Below, piece by piece: positions 47,645-59,542 of a stretch of 64,000 nucleotides of DNA (positions within the stretch are counted from its first letter, which is position 1; each line of letters starts with the position of its first letter). The DNA comes from Xylona heveae TC161 (taxonomy: Eukaryota > Ascomycota > Xylonomycetes > Xylonales > Xylonaceae), in the NCBI RefSeq assembly GCF_001619985.1, contig NW_017264195.1, positions 434,001 to 498,000 of the forward strand. Direction: 5' to 3'. Under the pieces are notes generated by a model. It had not been told where the DNA came from, did no database searches, and saw only the letters and a program-made list of their open reading frames with translations. The translations under genes were made by a program, and so were the position numbers.

Positions 47645-50356
47645 ATGACGCCTCTACTGGAATCCTTGATGAGCTCGCGGTCCACGTCGGGCACCTCGAC
47701 GCCCTCGGGCAGAAAGCCCAGGAGCTTGAGGCCGGTGGCCCTCGCCATCCTGGCCTTCCGTCTCAAGCACAAGTTTGAGACTCGGCCCTCGACTGACAGA
47801 AAACGAAGGCTGAGCATGGCAGTTGAGAAAGAAGGCAATTTCAGTCTTCCTCTAGAAGTGAGTTGCAGCACAAACGGTCCTAACTTTGTCTGGCATTGAT
47901 GCTTACATCAAGACCGATATCTGTAGATTGTATTCGCCGGAATCTCTGCCACTCTCGAATCCCCTAAAACTCTAGCTGTGGCCATTTCAATCCACGACAG
48001 CGTGTACAGCATCGACTTTTCAGTTGCCCGCCTTGACTTGGACGATACGCCTGCTGAATTTGATCGAGCCAGCATCATCAGTGAATACATCGTTTCTGAG
48101 CTGAGAAAATATGAGCGTGAACACATGTGCAAGTTTCTGGGGGTGGGATTGCCGGATGTTTTGCGAGAGATGAGCCCCAAGCTCTGCTCCAGGCTCTGGT
48201 CTCAACTCGATATTGTGCCATTTGTAATGCATGTTCATTTGGATCGCTCTATGCAGGATACTTCTGAGTACTGGGGAATCAAGAGTATCGATGAGCAAGC
48301 AGACTCAATGGCCAGAAAATGTCTTATGTAAGGCAGCCCCTTCTGATCAACGTATCTGACGCAGTTACTTATTGCTTTCGATGAAGGTATTTTGGGCCAA
48401 GCCGAGTACCTCTGTTGCAAGTAGGTTTCCGAGGCATCGTTGAAACAGACGCTGGATTTCACGCGCAACTGGTGACGTTGGAGGATTTCCAAAATACCGT
48501 TGGCGAGGGCACCTGGAACGCAGTAATGAAGTATACCAAAGATCTTCAGAAACGAAAGGTGAAAGCAGCATTTTTCAGCAGCACGCCTCAAGGCGGAGGT
48601 GTAGCCCTGATGCGGCACGCCCTCATACGTTTCTTCAAGACAATTGGTGTCGACATGAGATGGTAAGATTCTTGTCCCGTTTAGATCTCCTCCAGAAGGA
48701 AAGAAACGCAGCTAAAAATAATTTAAGGTATGTTCCGAAACCAAAGCCCGGCGTCTTCCGCATTACCAAAACCAATCACAACATCCTTCAAGGCGTTTCA
48801 AAGCCGGACGAGCGTCTCTCTGAGCCGCAAGGCGCTGTCCTGTCCAACTGGATTGAGGAAAATGCGGAACGATATTGGTTCTCCAAGGGCGGTCCGCTGC
48901 GGCCGCCATCTGAAGGTGGTGTCGATGTTGTCTTCATAGACGATCCTCAGATGCCTGGACTTATTCCTCTGATCAAGAAGATCACCCCGGACAGGCTGGT
49001 GGTCTACCGCAGCCACATTGAAATCCGAAGCGATTTGACGGATATCAAAGGCAGTCCCCAGGCAGAGGCGTGGAACTTTTTGTGGAACGATATTAAGCAG
49101 GCCGACATGTTCATAAGCCATCCTGTGAGCCGCTTTGTCCCTCACAACGTGCCTGAACAGATGGTCGGGTACTTAGGAGCTGCTACGGATTGGTAAGTGA
49201 GAGCATTCTAGCTTTAGGAGTAACTGGCTCTGACAGCAGCAGGCTTGACGGCTTGAACAAGAACATGAACAGCTGGGATTTGGGTTATTATGGGCATGCG
49301 TTCAATGTAGAGTGTCAGGACATTCATATGTAAGTGCGAATGGGGATTTTTTTTTTTTTTGAATTGTGACAGGGGCTTACGATCGAGTAGGACAAAGCTT
49401 GAATACCCTGCGCGTATGGTCAAACCTCAGCAAACCCCTGGCTGACAAAACTAATCGATCTCGCTAGGCAAATATATTGTTCAGGTTGCTCGATTCGATC
49501 CGTCCAAGGGCATTCCTCAGGTGCTCGAATCATATGCCAAATTTCGACGGAATCATTTGAAAAATTTCGACCGAGCTGACACTCCTCAGCTTCTCCTGTA
49601 AGTGCATATCGGTGCAGCTCTTCCCCGTATTGAATTAGCCGACGTCCTTCGACGACTGACACCTTCATCTCTTCATGCAGATGCGGTCACGGGTCTGTCG
49701 ACGATCCGGATGCTACATGGATTTACGACCAGACTATGGACTCGATCTCATCCCTCTATTCTGATCTTGCCAACGACATTTCCGTTATGCGTCTTGGTCC
49801 AAGCGACCAGATGCTCAACACACTTTTGTCCGAATCCTACGTTGCTCTACAGCTTTCTACCCGGGAGGGATTTGAAGTCAAAGTCTCAGAAGCTCTCCAT
49901 AAGGGCAAGCCTGTCATTGCGACACTCGCTGGCGGTATTCCTCTCCAAGTGCAGCACGAGAAGAATGGCTATCTTGTCAAAGTCTACGACACCGATGCAG
50001 TTGCGCAGCACTTATACGATCTCTGGACCAATGATGAGCTTTATGAGAAAATGAGCAAATATGCTGCTCACAGTGTCAGTGATGAGATTGGTACAGTAGG
50101 AAACGCTTTATCCTGGTTGTACCTTGCTTCGGAGCTTTCGCAAGGTCACAAGCTCGAACCAAATGGTCGATGGATCAATGACATGGCTCGTGAGACTGCA
50201 AATGAGCCTTACCGGCCAGGCGAAAACCGATTGCCGAGAGGTAAGCCATCATATCCTGGTAGATTAGCGAAGCAATTAGCTGCAGTATAAATGTCGTCTA
50301 CTAACCACATCTTGTACCCCACAGATCTCGCTATCGAGAAGAGAAAGGTTTATTAA
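47645..50356 (+). CDS. ccg-9: Trehalose phosphorylase (retaining, GT4 family), CCG-9 type
   Basis: Nine exons: 47645-47857, 47927-48327, 48387-48662, 48728-49192, 49243-49329, 49391-49413, 49468-49597, 49681-50240, 50325-50356, giving 728 residues. The N-terminal half is the family-specific part (IVFAGISATLESPKTLAVAI, VGFRGIVETDAGFHAQLVTL, FFSSTPQGGGVALMRHAL, YRSHIEIRSDL). The C-terminal half is a GT-B glycosyltransferase domain with VQVARFDPSKGIPQVLESY, LCGHGSVDDPDATWIYDQ and the E-x7-E motif STREGFEVKVSEALHKGKP. The enzyme cleaves trehalose with phosphate to glucose 1-phosphate and glucose (reversibly). The Neurospora orthologue ccg-9 is clock-controlled and affects conidiation. The 23-nt exon 6 is needed to keep the frame. 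The gene sits 1.6 kb upstream of con-6 in the same direction. Confidence 0.92.
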
Positions 50357-51859
50357 AAGGAAGGTGTTCAATGACGCTCAGGTTTTCTTAGACGTGGGGA
50401 AAATTTTCGGCAGTACACTAAAGACAAGACGAACTCGTTGCGAAAGATAAAAGACTAATCTTTTTAAACACTCGTATCTACTCTGTCAAGCTGGCTTTCT
50501 TATCGTATCTTTTATTTTCGGACTATATCTGCTATTTGCTACGCCTATTTACAGAACCAGGACTGCTTGAATGGGGAAGAACGAAAAAGGAAACGAGACA
50601 GATTTACGTGAATCGATTTCAGGAGTCACAATTTGTGCTTTAAGGGCTGAGGAATATTTCATGAACTCTCTATGTACTCGTACTAATACTTGCCGTTCCT
50701 CTTCTGGACCTTGCAGACTCGCTAGTGTTCTAATTATGAGATATGATTGAATTATCGAAGATAGACGTGAAGTTTCAGCTTTGGAAAAGGACAACACATG
50801 TTGATGCTTGTGTTCAGCCTGACAAATCTCGTCACATGAGATCGCGGCATAAGCGGGACAAGGTCAACGCGTCTGGGAGAGAGTCGTTCGCGTCATTGAC
50901 CTACCTAGTCCCATGCGAGGGACTAGCCATAACATCATGACTGTAAAAATTAATATATGAGTTCTCTTTTAATGATGTGACCTGATTACAATTACAAAGT
51001 ATCTTCATTCATACGAGTTGATGTTATATTCCTAGGTATTACGCCATGAATGCGTCGGGCAAAGAATCTCGTCTCAAATCATACTGTCCAATCGAAGAAT
51101 CAACGTTCACAAAAATTCCAAAGTTACACCATTGAAACTAGTTGATTTTAGACAGTCATGAAGTATTTAAATTATCGGCACTGCATTCCCTGAGTTTCCA
51201 TGCCTTTAAGCCATCGTTTAAAGAGGAGTCATGAAGCCCTCAAATCTACTACTATACGAAGACAGTACTCGGAGAGTCTCGCTGGAGTAGCTTACCAATA
51301 ACTTGTCAATTAGAAGCTTTTTCTGCTGTACGTACACAATAAAAAATGGGGTTATTCATGATATCGTCATTTATTTCCACATATTCGGTCCGGCCGAAGG
51401 TAGATTACTACCTAAAGCTTCCTAGTATGCACGGCCGTTTGCAGATTCTTTTCCCCTCATAGCAAACATGGTTCCTGGCTTGCCCGTTGGTCTGAAGGAA
51501 AGGGGACCCTTGTCTCCCACACTAACGATTTACCATTAGCTTTCTAGGGATAAGCTTCTTTCATACTGACCGGCTAAAGGAAGGAGCTGTAAGATAGATC
51601 TGAAGAAAATGGTGAAAAGTATCGAGATTGTTTGCTAAACACTTAACAATGGCTGATCTGTATATCTCATCATCTCAGATCTTCGCGTCATGATTAATTT
51701 CAAGGGCGTTATTATCTTCTAAATTCCTTGCATCTTCTGCGTCATCACTGCCTGATTCGATTTGCTCCGGCATGTTTTTGCAAGATGTGCGAGTGGAATT
51801 GTTGTGCTGAGTGTTCGTCGAGTCAGTCCAACATGATGAGAAGAGGAGGGGGAGAAGTC
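50357..51859. other. Intergenic: ccg-9 3' flank and con-6 promoter
   Basis: No coding frame of note. STRE-like elements CCCCT/AGGGG lie at 51453-51457, 51501-51505 and 51847-51851, the last just upstream of the con-6 TATA box. STREs mark stress-responsive promoters in yeasts; their use here is inferred. Confidence 0.5.
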
Positions 51860-51867
51860 TATATAAA
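51860..51867 (+). promoter_or_regulatory. TATA box of con-6
   Basis: TATATAAA, about 106-113 bp upstream of the con-6 start codon, preceded directly by a purine-rich segment with AGGGG. Confidence 0.6.
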
Positions 51868-51972
51868 CAGTTTCTGTCTTCCCTGTTCATTGAACTTCTT
51901 TAAATCATCAGCTCTCAATATATCAGCAACCAATCGAAGTCTTTAAAACTCAAGTCAAATAATACCATCACT

Positions 51973-52410
51973 ATGTCCACCGGAAACATTGTTGGCGGCC
52001 ACAAGGCTACTTTGAACAACCCCAGTGAGTCCTTTCAAGCAATTTAATGACAACATTAAAAAAAAAAAAAGAAAAAAAAACACTTGCTGATGCAAAAGTA
52101 ATCAGATGTCTCGGAGGATGCCAAGCAGCACTCTCGACAGGTGCTCGATGACGAGTTCCAGGGCGGTCAGTACGAGTCTCCTCAAGATGGACAAAAGAAC
52201 CCTGGTAATTTTGCTGGGGGCTTGAAGGCGTGAGTATTCCAATGTTTTGACATTTCTCTGCCTGACTAGAGAGTCAACTGGATTGGAACACTGTGCTAAT
52301 GTTGCGATGATAGCACGCTCAACAACCCGAAGGTCTCTGATGAGGCGAAGCATAGCGCTCAGGATAGACTTAATAACACTGAATTTGGGGACCAGCGGAC
52401 TGTTGCTTGA
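51973..52410 (+). CDS. con-6: Conidiation-specific protein 6 (CON-6)
   Basis: Three short exons, 51973-52024, 52106-52229 and 52314-52410, giving 90 residues. The protein is two copies of the Con-6 repeat: GGHKATLNNPNVSEDAKQHS at the N-terminus and GGLKATLNNPKVSDEAKHSA in the second half, each followed by a short helix-like linker. It is small, hydrophilic and rich in Asn, Gln, Asp and Lys, as expected of a desiccation-type spore protein. In Neurospora con-6 is induced during conidiation and by light, and the protein is degraded on germination; its molecular role is unknown. Intron 1 and 2 are 81 and 84 bp, and the first contains a long A run. The three-exon layout is why a simple frame scan misses this gene. 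Confidence 0.95.
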
Positions 52411-53313
52411 TTTGCAATAGTTTGGAAGCAATCGCCCAAAAATGTATTATGCTGGCCGCCTGCTAAAATATAGGGTTGGCGTTGTATATTGTATTCCGAG
52501 CTTCCTAGTATAATTTTAAAATTATGTGGTAGTTCTGAGCAAAATAATCTTCGGGTCAAGAAATAAAAACAAAAATTGTTTCCATTTGCGATTTGATTTA
52601 ATGGATATACCGAATGTGAACCTGAAATGAAGTGATTCTCACCGTTTCTTCCTTTACTGGTCCTTCATTGAAATATTATTGCATTGCCAGGGTGCTCAAA
52701 GCTGCACCGTTTGGACCAACTGTGGATTCTCTGAGGGCGGCAAAGGCGGCTTAGGTGGCAGGTGATACTTCCTTGGCTGTCCCAGCAGACTCGCTCATCT
52801 CCAGGTGACCCGACCAACTGAGCTATTAAACGGACATTTTCGAGTGGCAATGTTTGATTTGCTTTTTAATTGTTATTGATTCTTCTGTATTCTTAATTTT
52901 ACTGATCCGGATATCGGTCTAGATAGCGACGGGTGAGCTTCCAGAATATTTCAGGGTAAATAAGCAATTAAAGTACTTGTACCTCGCTTTCCGAGAACTA
53001 GAAGTGGATGGCCAAGTACTGCTACTCTAATGAATGCTTCAGGACGACTTATGTCATCCGCAACCAGCTTCACTTGTCGAGTGCGTCCACCGAGTTGTGT
53101 CGGCACCTTACTTGCTGACCGTTTTGCCTAATACAAACTCTCACAGTTAGAGACAGGGCAAGACACTTCTAGTTACCCCAAGCTTCACTATTCCTCTCTC
53201 TTACACTGACCTTTGAGTATCTCTTTTATCTCCGGTTGCTGTCTCCTGAGCCTTCAAAACAGGAGAAACTCACTCGACAGTGTCCCGACCTCCGACGATA
53301 GCAGTAGTTCACG
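52411..53313. other. Intergenic: con-6 3' flank and atg27 promoter
   Basis: No coding frame. At 52814-52825 the minus strand carries a perfect tRNA-like A-box/D-arm string, with a degenerate B-box-like string about 100 bp further (52709-52717), but no foldable tRNA. The remainder is unremarkable. Confidence 0.55.
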
Positions 53314-54835
53314 ATGCGGTTGTCCCGGGACGCTGCAGCTGTCTCAGCGTTCAGTTTATTGCAATTTGCATCACTCTCTTCAGCGATTACTTTTGACTGT
53401 GAGCATGTCGTGGTCGAGGGCAAGTCATTTGATCTGAGCCCTCTCAGCGGGCCTCACTCAGTATCATGGGTTCGACCGCACCCGCCGAGCTTATATAACA
53501 CTACTTTTACGGTTGATGTATGCAAGCCTCTCAAGCGTACCAAAGGCGTGCCGAAAGATGAAGAGTGCCCCAGCGGAACAAGAGGTATGCTTCCTTGTCC
53601 CACACTTTGCACATGCTTTCCCAGTTTCCGTCCCTATCCCCGCCAATATGAGCTTTACTCTCCACATCCAAACAACTACTCTTGTTCCATATATATGCTG
53701 AGACAGAGATGAATAGTATGCGGTATTGAGCGCATAATCAACAAGGAAGAAGACAAGGACGTCATTGGCGGTGTGTATCCCATTGCAGGAGACTTCATCC
53801 ACGAGTCCCGGCCGCTCGACGCACGAGTTACCAGATTAAAATCGTCCACGTCAGACGATGATGCAGACAAGGAAGGAGTTCGGTTAGAATTAAATGGCGG
53901 AAAATTTCCATTCAGCAGCCATAGTGGCCGTAAGCAAAAGGCTGTAGTTGAGTTTCTCTGCGATGCGGATCGGACTGGACTAGAATTGGACGAGCCTTCT
54001 TCGGACGAGAAGGACAGTAAAAAGGATGAGAAGAAGGACGACGAAGAAGAAGAAAAATCAAAACGGAGCTCTACTGCCGCTGTAGAGAAAGCCGACGACT
54101 CTCAGGATGACCTTCCCGACGACGATGAGGATGACGACAAAAATAAGAGCAATGCCAGCTTGCAATTCGTCAGCTACGGCGCGGAACAGGACATTGATGT
54201 CTTGTATCTGGAATGGCGGACCAAATATGCCTGCGAGGGTATTAAAAATGGCGATGATAACGATAATAAGGATCAGCCAAAGCAGAAAGGCAGCTGGGGC
54301 TTCTTTACTTGGCTCATCATCGTGTAAGTTCCATCTCCCCGCCCCTTGTCGCCTTTCCTACATGTCCTTGTCATCATCCTGGCTTGCTTTCGTGTCACTT
54401 TTTCCATTTACGCCTATTCCGTCCTACCGTGCGTATGCTTCATACTAACGCCATTATCTCTTCGAACAGTGTCTTCCTCGGCATTGCAGCATATTTGATT
54501 TTTGGTTCCTGGCTAAACTACAACCGTTACGGTGCAAGAGGGTATGTATTCTTTTCTTTTCTTTTCCTTTTTTTTTTTTTTAAATTTTAACTTTTTGTGT
54601 CCCGAGATCTTCTTCCTTTCCTGCCTCACCTTTTCTTGTCATTGTCCCAACACCTTTTCGACTCACTATAAACCATGTAACGCTAACACTCTCGTTTCTC
54701 GTTCCTAACAGCTGGGATCTTCTACCTCACGGCGATTCTATTCGGGATATCCCCTATCTGCTCAGAGACTGGACACGCCGAGTCATTAGTACAGTCCAAG
54801 GAGGCGGTTCGCGGGGCGGCTACAGCGCTGTGTAG
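53314..54835 (+). CDS. atg27: Autophagy-related protein 27 (ATG27), MRH-domain membrane protein
   Basis: Four exons, 53314-53584, 53717-54323, 54470-54541, 54712-54835, giving 357 residues. A signal peptide (AAVSAFSLLQFASLSSA) precedes the lumenal MRH domain: FDCEHVVVEGKSFDLSPLSG, PHSVSWVRPHPP, FTVDVCKPL, ECPSGTR joined to VCGIERI, AVVEFLCDADRTGLE, and after an acidic Lys/Asp/Glu-rich insert, SLQFVSYGAEQD, VLYLEWRTKYAC. Six cysteines sit at positions expected for MRH disulfides. One transmembrane helix, split by an intron, reads WGFFTWLIIV-VFLGIAAYLIFGSWL, followed by a short cytosolic tail with NRYGARGWDLLPHGDSIRD. Atg27 cycles between Golgi, vacuole and phagophore assembly sites and supports Atg9 trafficking. 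The acidic insert is longer than in yeast. The gene converges on the P-loop gene. Confidence 0.93.
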
Positions 54836-55544
54836 ATACCTTGATTTTACTTGTCTATTTCTTTTTTTTATTTGTGTCAGAAAGCGTCAGAAAGCCTCAT
54901 TGAATTTCCCCCACATCCAGAAGCCTCAAACATTACTTATTTTAACCCTTGTTATAATATTCATTTACATTATTCACGGTAGTCCCTGTGTACTTTTCTT
55001 CTATTGACCACTACATTATTTGGGCTCCTGTGCTCCTTGTTTTTCTTCCGTTGTCGTTTTCTGTCCGTCGAGGAATTCAGCAAACAAGCAAGCAAGCAAG
55101 CATGGTACTGTTGTTGAAGCCATGTTTTTTTGAAGACTTTGTTCTTGTGCCAGATATATATAAACTCAATTCAAATTTGCCATATTGCTTAGCAATAAGT
55201 ATCCTAATGAGTGATGGTAGTCTCGGCAGCTTTTCACAGGCTTTTCCAATTAGTTTCACTTGCTGTTCAGAGGCAAGTTGGAGAAAAACGAGAAACAGAA
55301 TACATCAGAACTAGCTGAGAAGAGTTTATTGCGTAGCTTCGTGTGGAATATATTTTTAAGGGACCGGATAACTTTTTTTTTGGATTCATGTGAATATGAA
55401 TAAGGGGATTGAAATCGACCACTGGAAACGGGTAGGATGATTCGAACAATGAAAAAACCAAAATATCTCATTACCAAACAAAAGTGGGAAGCTGCAACTT
55501 AAATATCTGGAACAATTTACCAGAAAGTCGCCATCTTCGCTGCG
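54836..55544. other. Convergent 3' region between atg27 and the P-loop gene
   Basis: AT-rich with a (CAAG)n-like run near 55080-55100 (AAGCAAGCAAGC). Open frames here are low-complexity. No RNA gene recognised. Confidence 0.65.
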
Positions 55545-57257
55545 CTAAGCAGCCTTGATGGCGAATTGCTTGAGATACTCGTAGTCCGCAACATTGGCAT
55601 CGACGGTCTGGCGGATAATTTTGGCGCCTTCTGGGCCGAACTTCTCGGCCCATTCGGCATCTTCGTCCTTGTTGCTCTGCACCTTCTTCTTCTTCGAAAC
55701 CCAGTGGGTGTAAATGTCAGCGCGGCTGAGTATTCCATGAGCTGGGAAGAGACGGCAGATATGAAAGATAAAGGCTAAGGGCAAGATAAAAGGGGAAAAG
55801 GAAATGGGAGACAAACGTGCAAGCGTGGCTTGAGTTCCTTGCTGTCCAAGGCATCTTCATGGAACCCCTTCCATTTCTCAAATGCCTCCTTGGCAGCCTT
55901 CTGATCGTCGTCCGAGTCCCATTTGAGCATGCCAGGATCGTATTTGATACCGACTGATTTGCAATACGCTTCAATGATTCCAGCAGGATTATCAAGCAAA
56001 TCATCAGCGTCGACGACGCATATTTCGACTTCGCTTTTGGAAGTTGATTCCGCGACGCTGTCGCTATTGGCATTTGACTGTCCTGCAATCTTAGGTCCTA
56101 TTTGACCGGTGGTGCGGAGGTAGTCAAAAAGGCGACGCAGCTCGTCGTAGCCAGCCTCGCTGGGCATGAAATTGTAGAAGCCGGTGATTTCATCAAGCGG
56201 CGGAACGGTACAGCGGTAGTAGCTCGGAATACTACGACGCGGATGGCGAATAAGGAACGTGAAGTGGAACTGCTTCAGGAGCGCTTCGGGCACTACAGTG
56301 GGATTTCTGGGCTCGATGACGGTAGCATACGGGTAGGGCGGCACAGTTTTTCCCGTCTGCTTTGCAATAGACGTCGCGTTCGGGTTCGCAGGAGCGCTGG
56401 TGGCGATTGAGCTACCATCAACACCGTTCACACCATCAATGTCCTCAGCAGTGCCGACGCCCTTCTTCGGTTGCAGGAGGGATGGCGCAATCGAGGCGGG
56501 TTTTGCGTCCGGAGGGAAGATGTAGTGCGCAATATCCTTAATGAAGATGCGCTTGCCCTGCGGAAAAGGTAAGTTGACTGCTCTTCAACGTTGTGCTCGC
56601 ATCTCAGCTCGCGGCATTGTTGGGGCAATGAGGAGCAGATGCAGCGGCAACAAGAGCAAAACAACAAGCAACGAGCACAACGGCTCAAGGCAACGGAAAC
56701 CCTTGAAGGATGACCCGAAGGAACAGTTAGAGAACCTAGGTCTCCAAGTACTCCCTCGGTGCGAATTGTTGCATTGGTTTTCTGTGCATATGCAGGAAGA
56801 CGTGATAAAGGGAAGCACAAGCTCGGGACGGGTGGATTTTGACCATTCGGAATATCAAGGATCTCCAAAATAGCTGTGACCAATAGCAAATAGGAAGGAA
56901 TGGGGTCAAGGCGTGATCAAACACCATCGCTGAAGGAGGGGTAGATCAAACCTCGGAACCTTCACTATCAATTCGATCGAAGATAGTTTTAAAGGTAGAT
57001 TGGCCGAAGCCACTCTCTTCTCTAGCTTTCTCATCATGTTCGTATCGGTCACTTAGCCTTTCTGGGCCGTAGTAAAAAGCGTCACCCAGAGGTTCGTGAA
57101 CAGTTGTCAAGATATCTCGGCGGGTCATAAACACCTAAAAGGATGAGGTTAGTTTTTTTTTAAGAGAACGAGATGTAGCTTGATATACCCGTTCAAATGC
57201 GGTGGAACAGGCCCGTGGATGGGTCGCCACAAATATAGGTTTATTGGAAGGAGACAT
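55545..57257 (-). CDS. Sulfotransferase-like P-loop protein
   Basis: Four exons on minus, 57257-57189, 57134-56952, 56557-55813 and 55741-55545, giving 397 residues. The start MSPSNKPIFVATHPRACSTA is a sulfotransferase-type P-loop (5'-phosphosulfate loop like), then MTRRDILTTVHEPLGDAFYY, GKRIFIKDIAHYIFPP, and FLIRHPRRSIPSYYRC, which matches the second (3'-phosphate) motif. The C-terminus ends with WAEKFGPEGAKIIRQTVDAN. Such proteins are frequent in fungi, and their substrates are mostly unknown. The third intron position (weak GTCTCC donor) and the unusually long 394-bp intron 2 are the less sure parts. The region after residue 100 contains a Ser/Ala/Pro-rich insert not expected in classical enzymes. 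Enzymatic activity is inference. Confidence 0.8.
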
Positions 57258-58920
57258 TTTTAAATGTCTGTAGCGAAAATTGTGACCAGCAAGCTATATT
57301 CCAAGCTAAGCGGCAACGTCTATTTGTGAACTAGAGTCCTTGAAATAATTCCGAGTGAAGATGGCACTTTTTCAAGCCACTTCAAATGATTCAAGTCGAT
57401 TGGAAAGATATCGATGGAGATGCAAATTCGGGTACAGGACTGCTTAAAGAAGGATAGAGTTGGGAGGTAGCTCGGAAGGGTCCGGGCAAACACTGATGGA
57501 GAGGCAGCTCAGACGACACGTATGAGCATGAGTTCAAAAGATTGTCGGAAGTGGGGGCATTCAATTGATGAGGGGCCCGTGCAAGGCTATAACCATCCAG
57601 ATGAGAGCTGGAAGAGGGGAGAGTCAAAGTTTGAGAGATTCCCTGCTTGTAATGATGCGTCACTAGGTAGAGAATGGTAGGGGTGTGGGGTTATAGTGTT
57701 GGCGTGGATTGTAGTTTGGCTCGACACTGTACAAAGTTTGAAAGGTGAGAAACCCAATTACTTTGCATTTCGGCTGTCTCCGGACATTCATCATTATTAT
57801 TGGCAAGAATAATGGCAAATTACTGCGCCTACTCCGAATGGCCACTTAATCGCACCAATCGTGTCTCAATACAGTCTATTCATTTGACCGAGGGACAGTT
57901 ATACTACGTATGGTTGACCTTGGCCAGACGAAGCCACAAACAGAGATAAACTAGGAGAACGAACAAGCCACTCGACTAGTCAGCCACAACGGGGTGCCCT
58001 GTGCGTCCACTTTGACACCATTCAGCCTCGGACACTCTGCCATTTTGCTCTGGTGGCCTCAGCCTTTTGGCTCTCGCAGAATGCCCCAGATCGTTGCAAA
58101 ATCTACCGTACTACTGGCTCGTGTTGCACACAAGGCATCAGAAGTCTTATAGAATCCATCTTTTACTACAAGCCTGAATGGTGTTCATGTTCTTCCTCAT
58201 TAATGCCTGTAATGAGCAGTGATTGGTGTGATAATCCCAGACTTGGCATTCATACGTCGTGATCCGACAATCCAGAAATGGAACACCACCGGTCTGATCA
58301 AAAGAGTATTTGACGACTACCTCGACTTTTTCAGAGACTAAAATTCATGAACGCATATTGGTAACAGCTCTGCCTCTAAATAAGAAATCTGCGAGGGGAA
58401 ATTATACAAAACAGGAAACTCTGTTAAGAAAAGGAAGTAAAAGGCCAGGAGGCGTGGATATGCCGCAACATGAGTCAAGATAATCTTATCAAATCTAAAA
58501 TAATCAAATAAATGAAAAACAATTTGATACGGTCGAAGAGGAACTCATGCGACCCAGGTCGGATTTATGCATTTGGGAGATCGCAGGATGGCAAAGGGCG
58601 AGTTAGGGTCCAGAGTATTTGGTCCAAATGGCCGCAAACGTGACGACATAAAACTGTGTCGACTTAACTATTCTGAAGGAAGTGTAAAATGCCCAATATT
58701 TGAACTGAGTAGTATTCAACCACTTTCTGTCAGCACATTGCCATGAAAGAAGACGACAAAATGAAGTGTCGAGGTGAGAGATCGCGAAGGTCAAGGCTCG
58801 CTTACGTAAAGCGCAGTCCTCGGCACTAAGCGAATGCCACACAAATTCTGATCATTCTCCTCCACTCCTCGAATTGCGCCGCCGACACGACAACAAGTTC
58901 AGGACGACAGATCGCCCACC
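57258..58920. other. Divergent promoter region, P-loop gene / rps18
   Basis: About 1.7 kb without a convincing gene. The open frames at 57391-57663, 57663-57845 and 58603-58842 (minus) have no family similarity. It holds the rps18 promoter and leader at its right end. I looked for box C/D or box H/ACA snoRNA structure and saw none that I could support. Confidence 0.55.
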
Positions 58921-59542
58921 ATGTGTATGTGCTCGATTTAGACGGCTCGTCGTGAAGCCGTGAAGATGCTATATTCGCTGGGACCAATTCGCTGATGATG
59001 TTACAGCTCTCGTATCCGGAGAGAAGTCGAACTTCCAATACATCCTTCGTTTGCTCAACACAAACGTTGATGGCAAGCAGAAGGTTATGTACGCCTTGAC
59101 CAAGATCAAGGGTGTTGGTCGTCGTTACTCGAACTTGGTCTGCAAGAAGGCCGATGTTGACCTTACCAAGCGGTAAGCAATTACGGATAAGATCAAGCGC
59201 GAAATCGCAGATGGACAGTTCAGATACTGATGTCTTTTGGATAGCGCTGGTGAGCTCACCACCGAAGAGCTGGAGCGTATCGTCACCATCATCCAGAACC
59301 CCACCCAGTACAAGATCCCTACCTGGTTCCTCAACAGACAGCGCGATATCGTCGATGGCAAGGATGCTCAGGTCTTGGCGAACGGTGTCGACAGCAAGCT
59401 CCGTGAGGATCTTGAGAGACTGAAGAAGATCCGCGCTCACCGTGGTCTCCGTCACTACTGGGGTCTCCGTGTCCGTGGTCAGCACTCCAAGACTACTGGT
59501 CGGAGAGGCCGTACCGTCGGTGTCTCCAAGAAGAAGGGATAA
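58921..59542 (+). CDS. rps18: 40S ribosomal protein S18 (uS13)
   Basis: Three exons, 58921-58924, 59007-59172 and 59245-59542, giving 155 residues. The first exon holds only ATG-T, a pattern common in fungal ribosomal protein genes; the CACC before the ATG is a good start context. The protein reads [40 protein letters not shown], then after intron 2 [58 protein letters not shown] and [16 protein letters not shown]. These are the uS13 hallmarks: an H2TH motif and a basic tail that contacts tRNA and the head of the 40S subunit. It is convergent with SBDS. Confidence 0.98.

Noticed and set aside
56541-56873. 110-codon plus-strand frame
   Set aside because: Lies in the long intron of the P-loop gene, opposite strand, no similarity.
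58826-59485. 219-codon minus-strand frame
   Set aside because: Antisense shadow of rps18, whose coding sequence is unambiguous.
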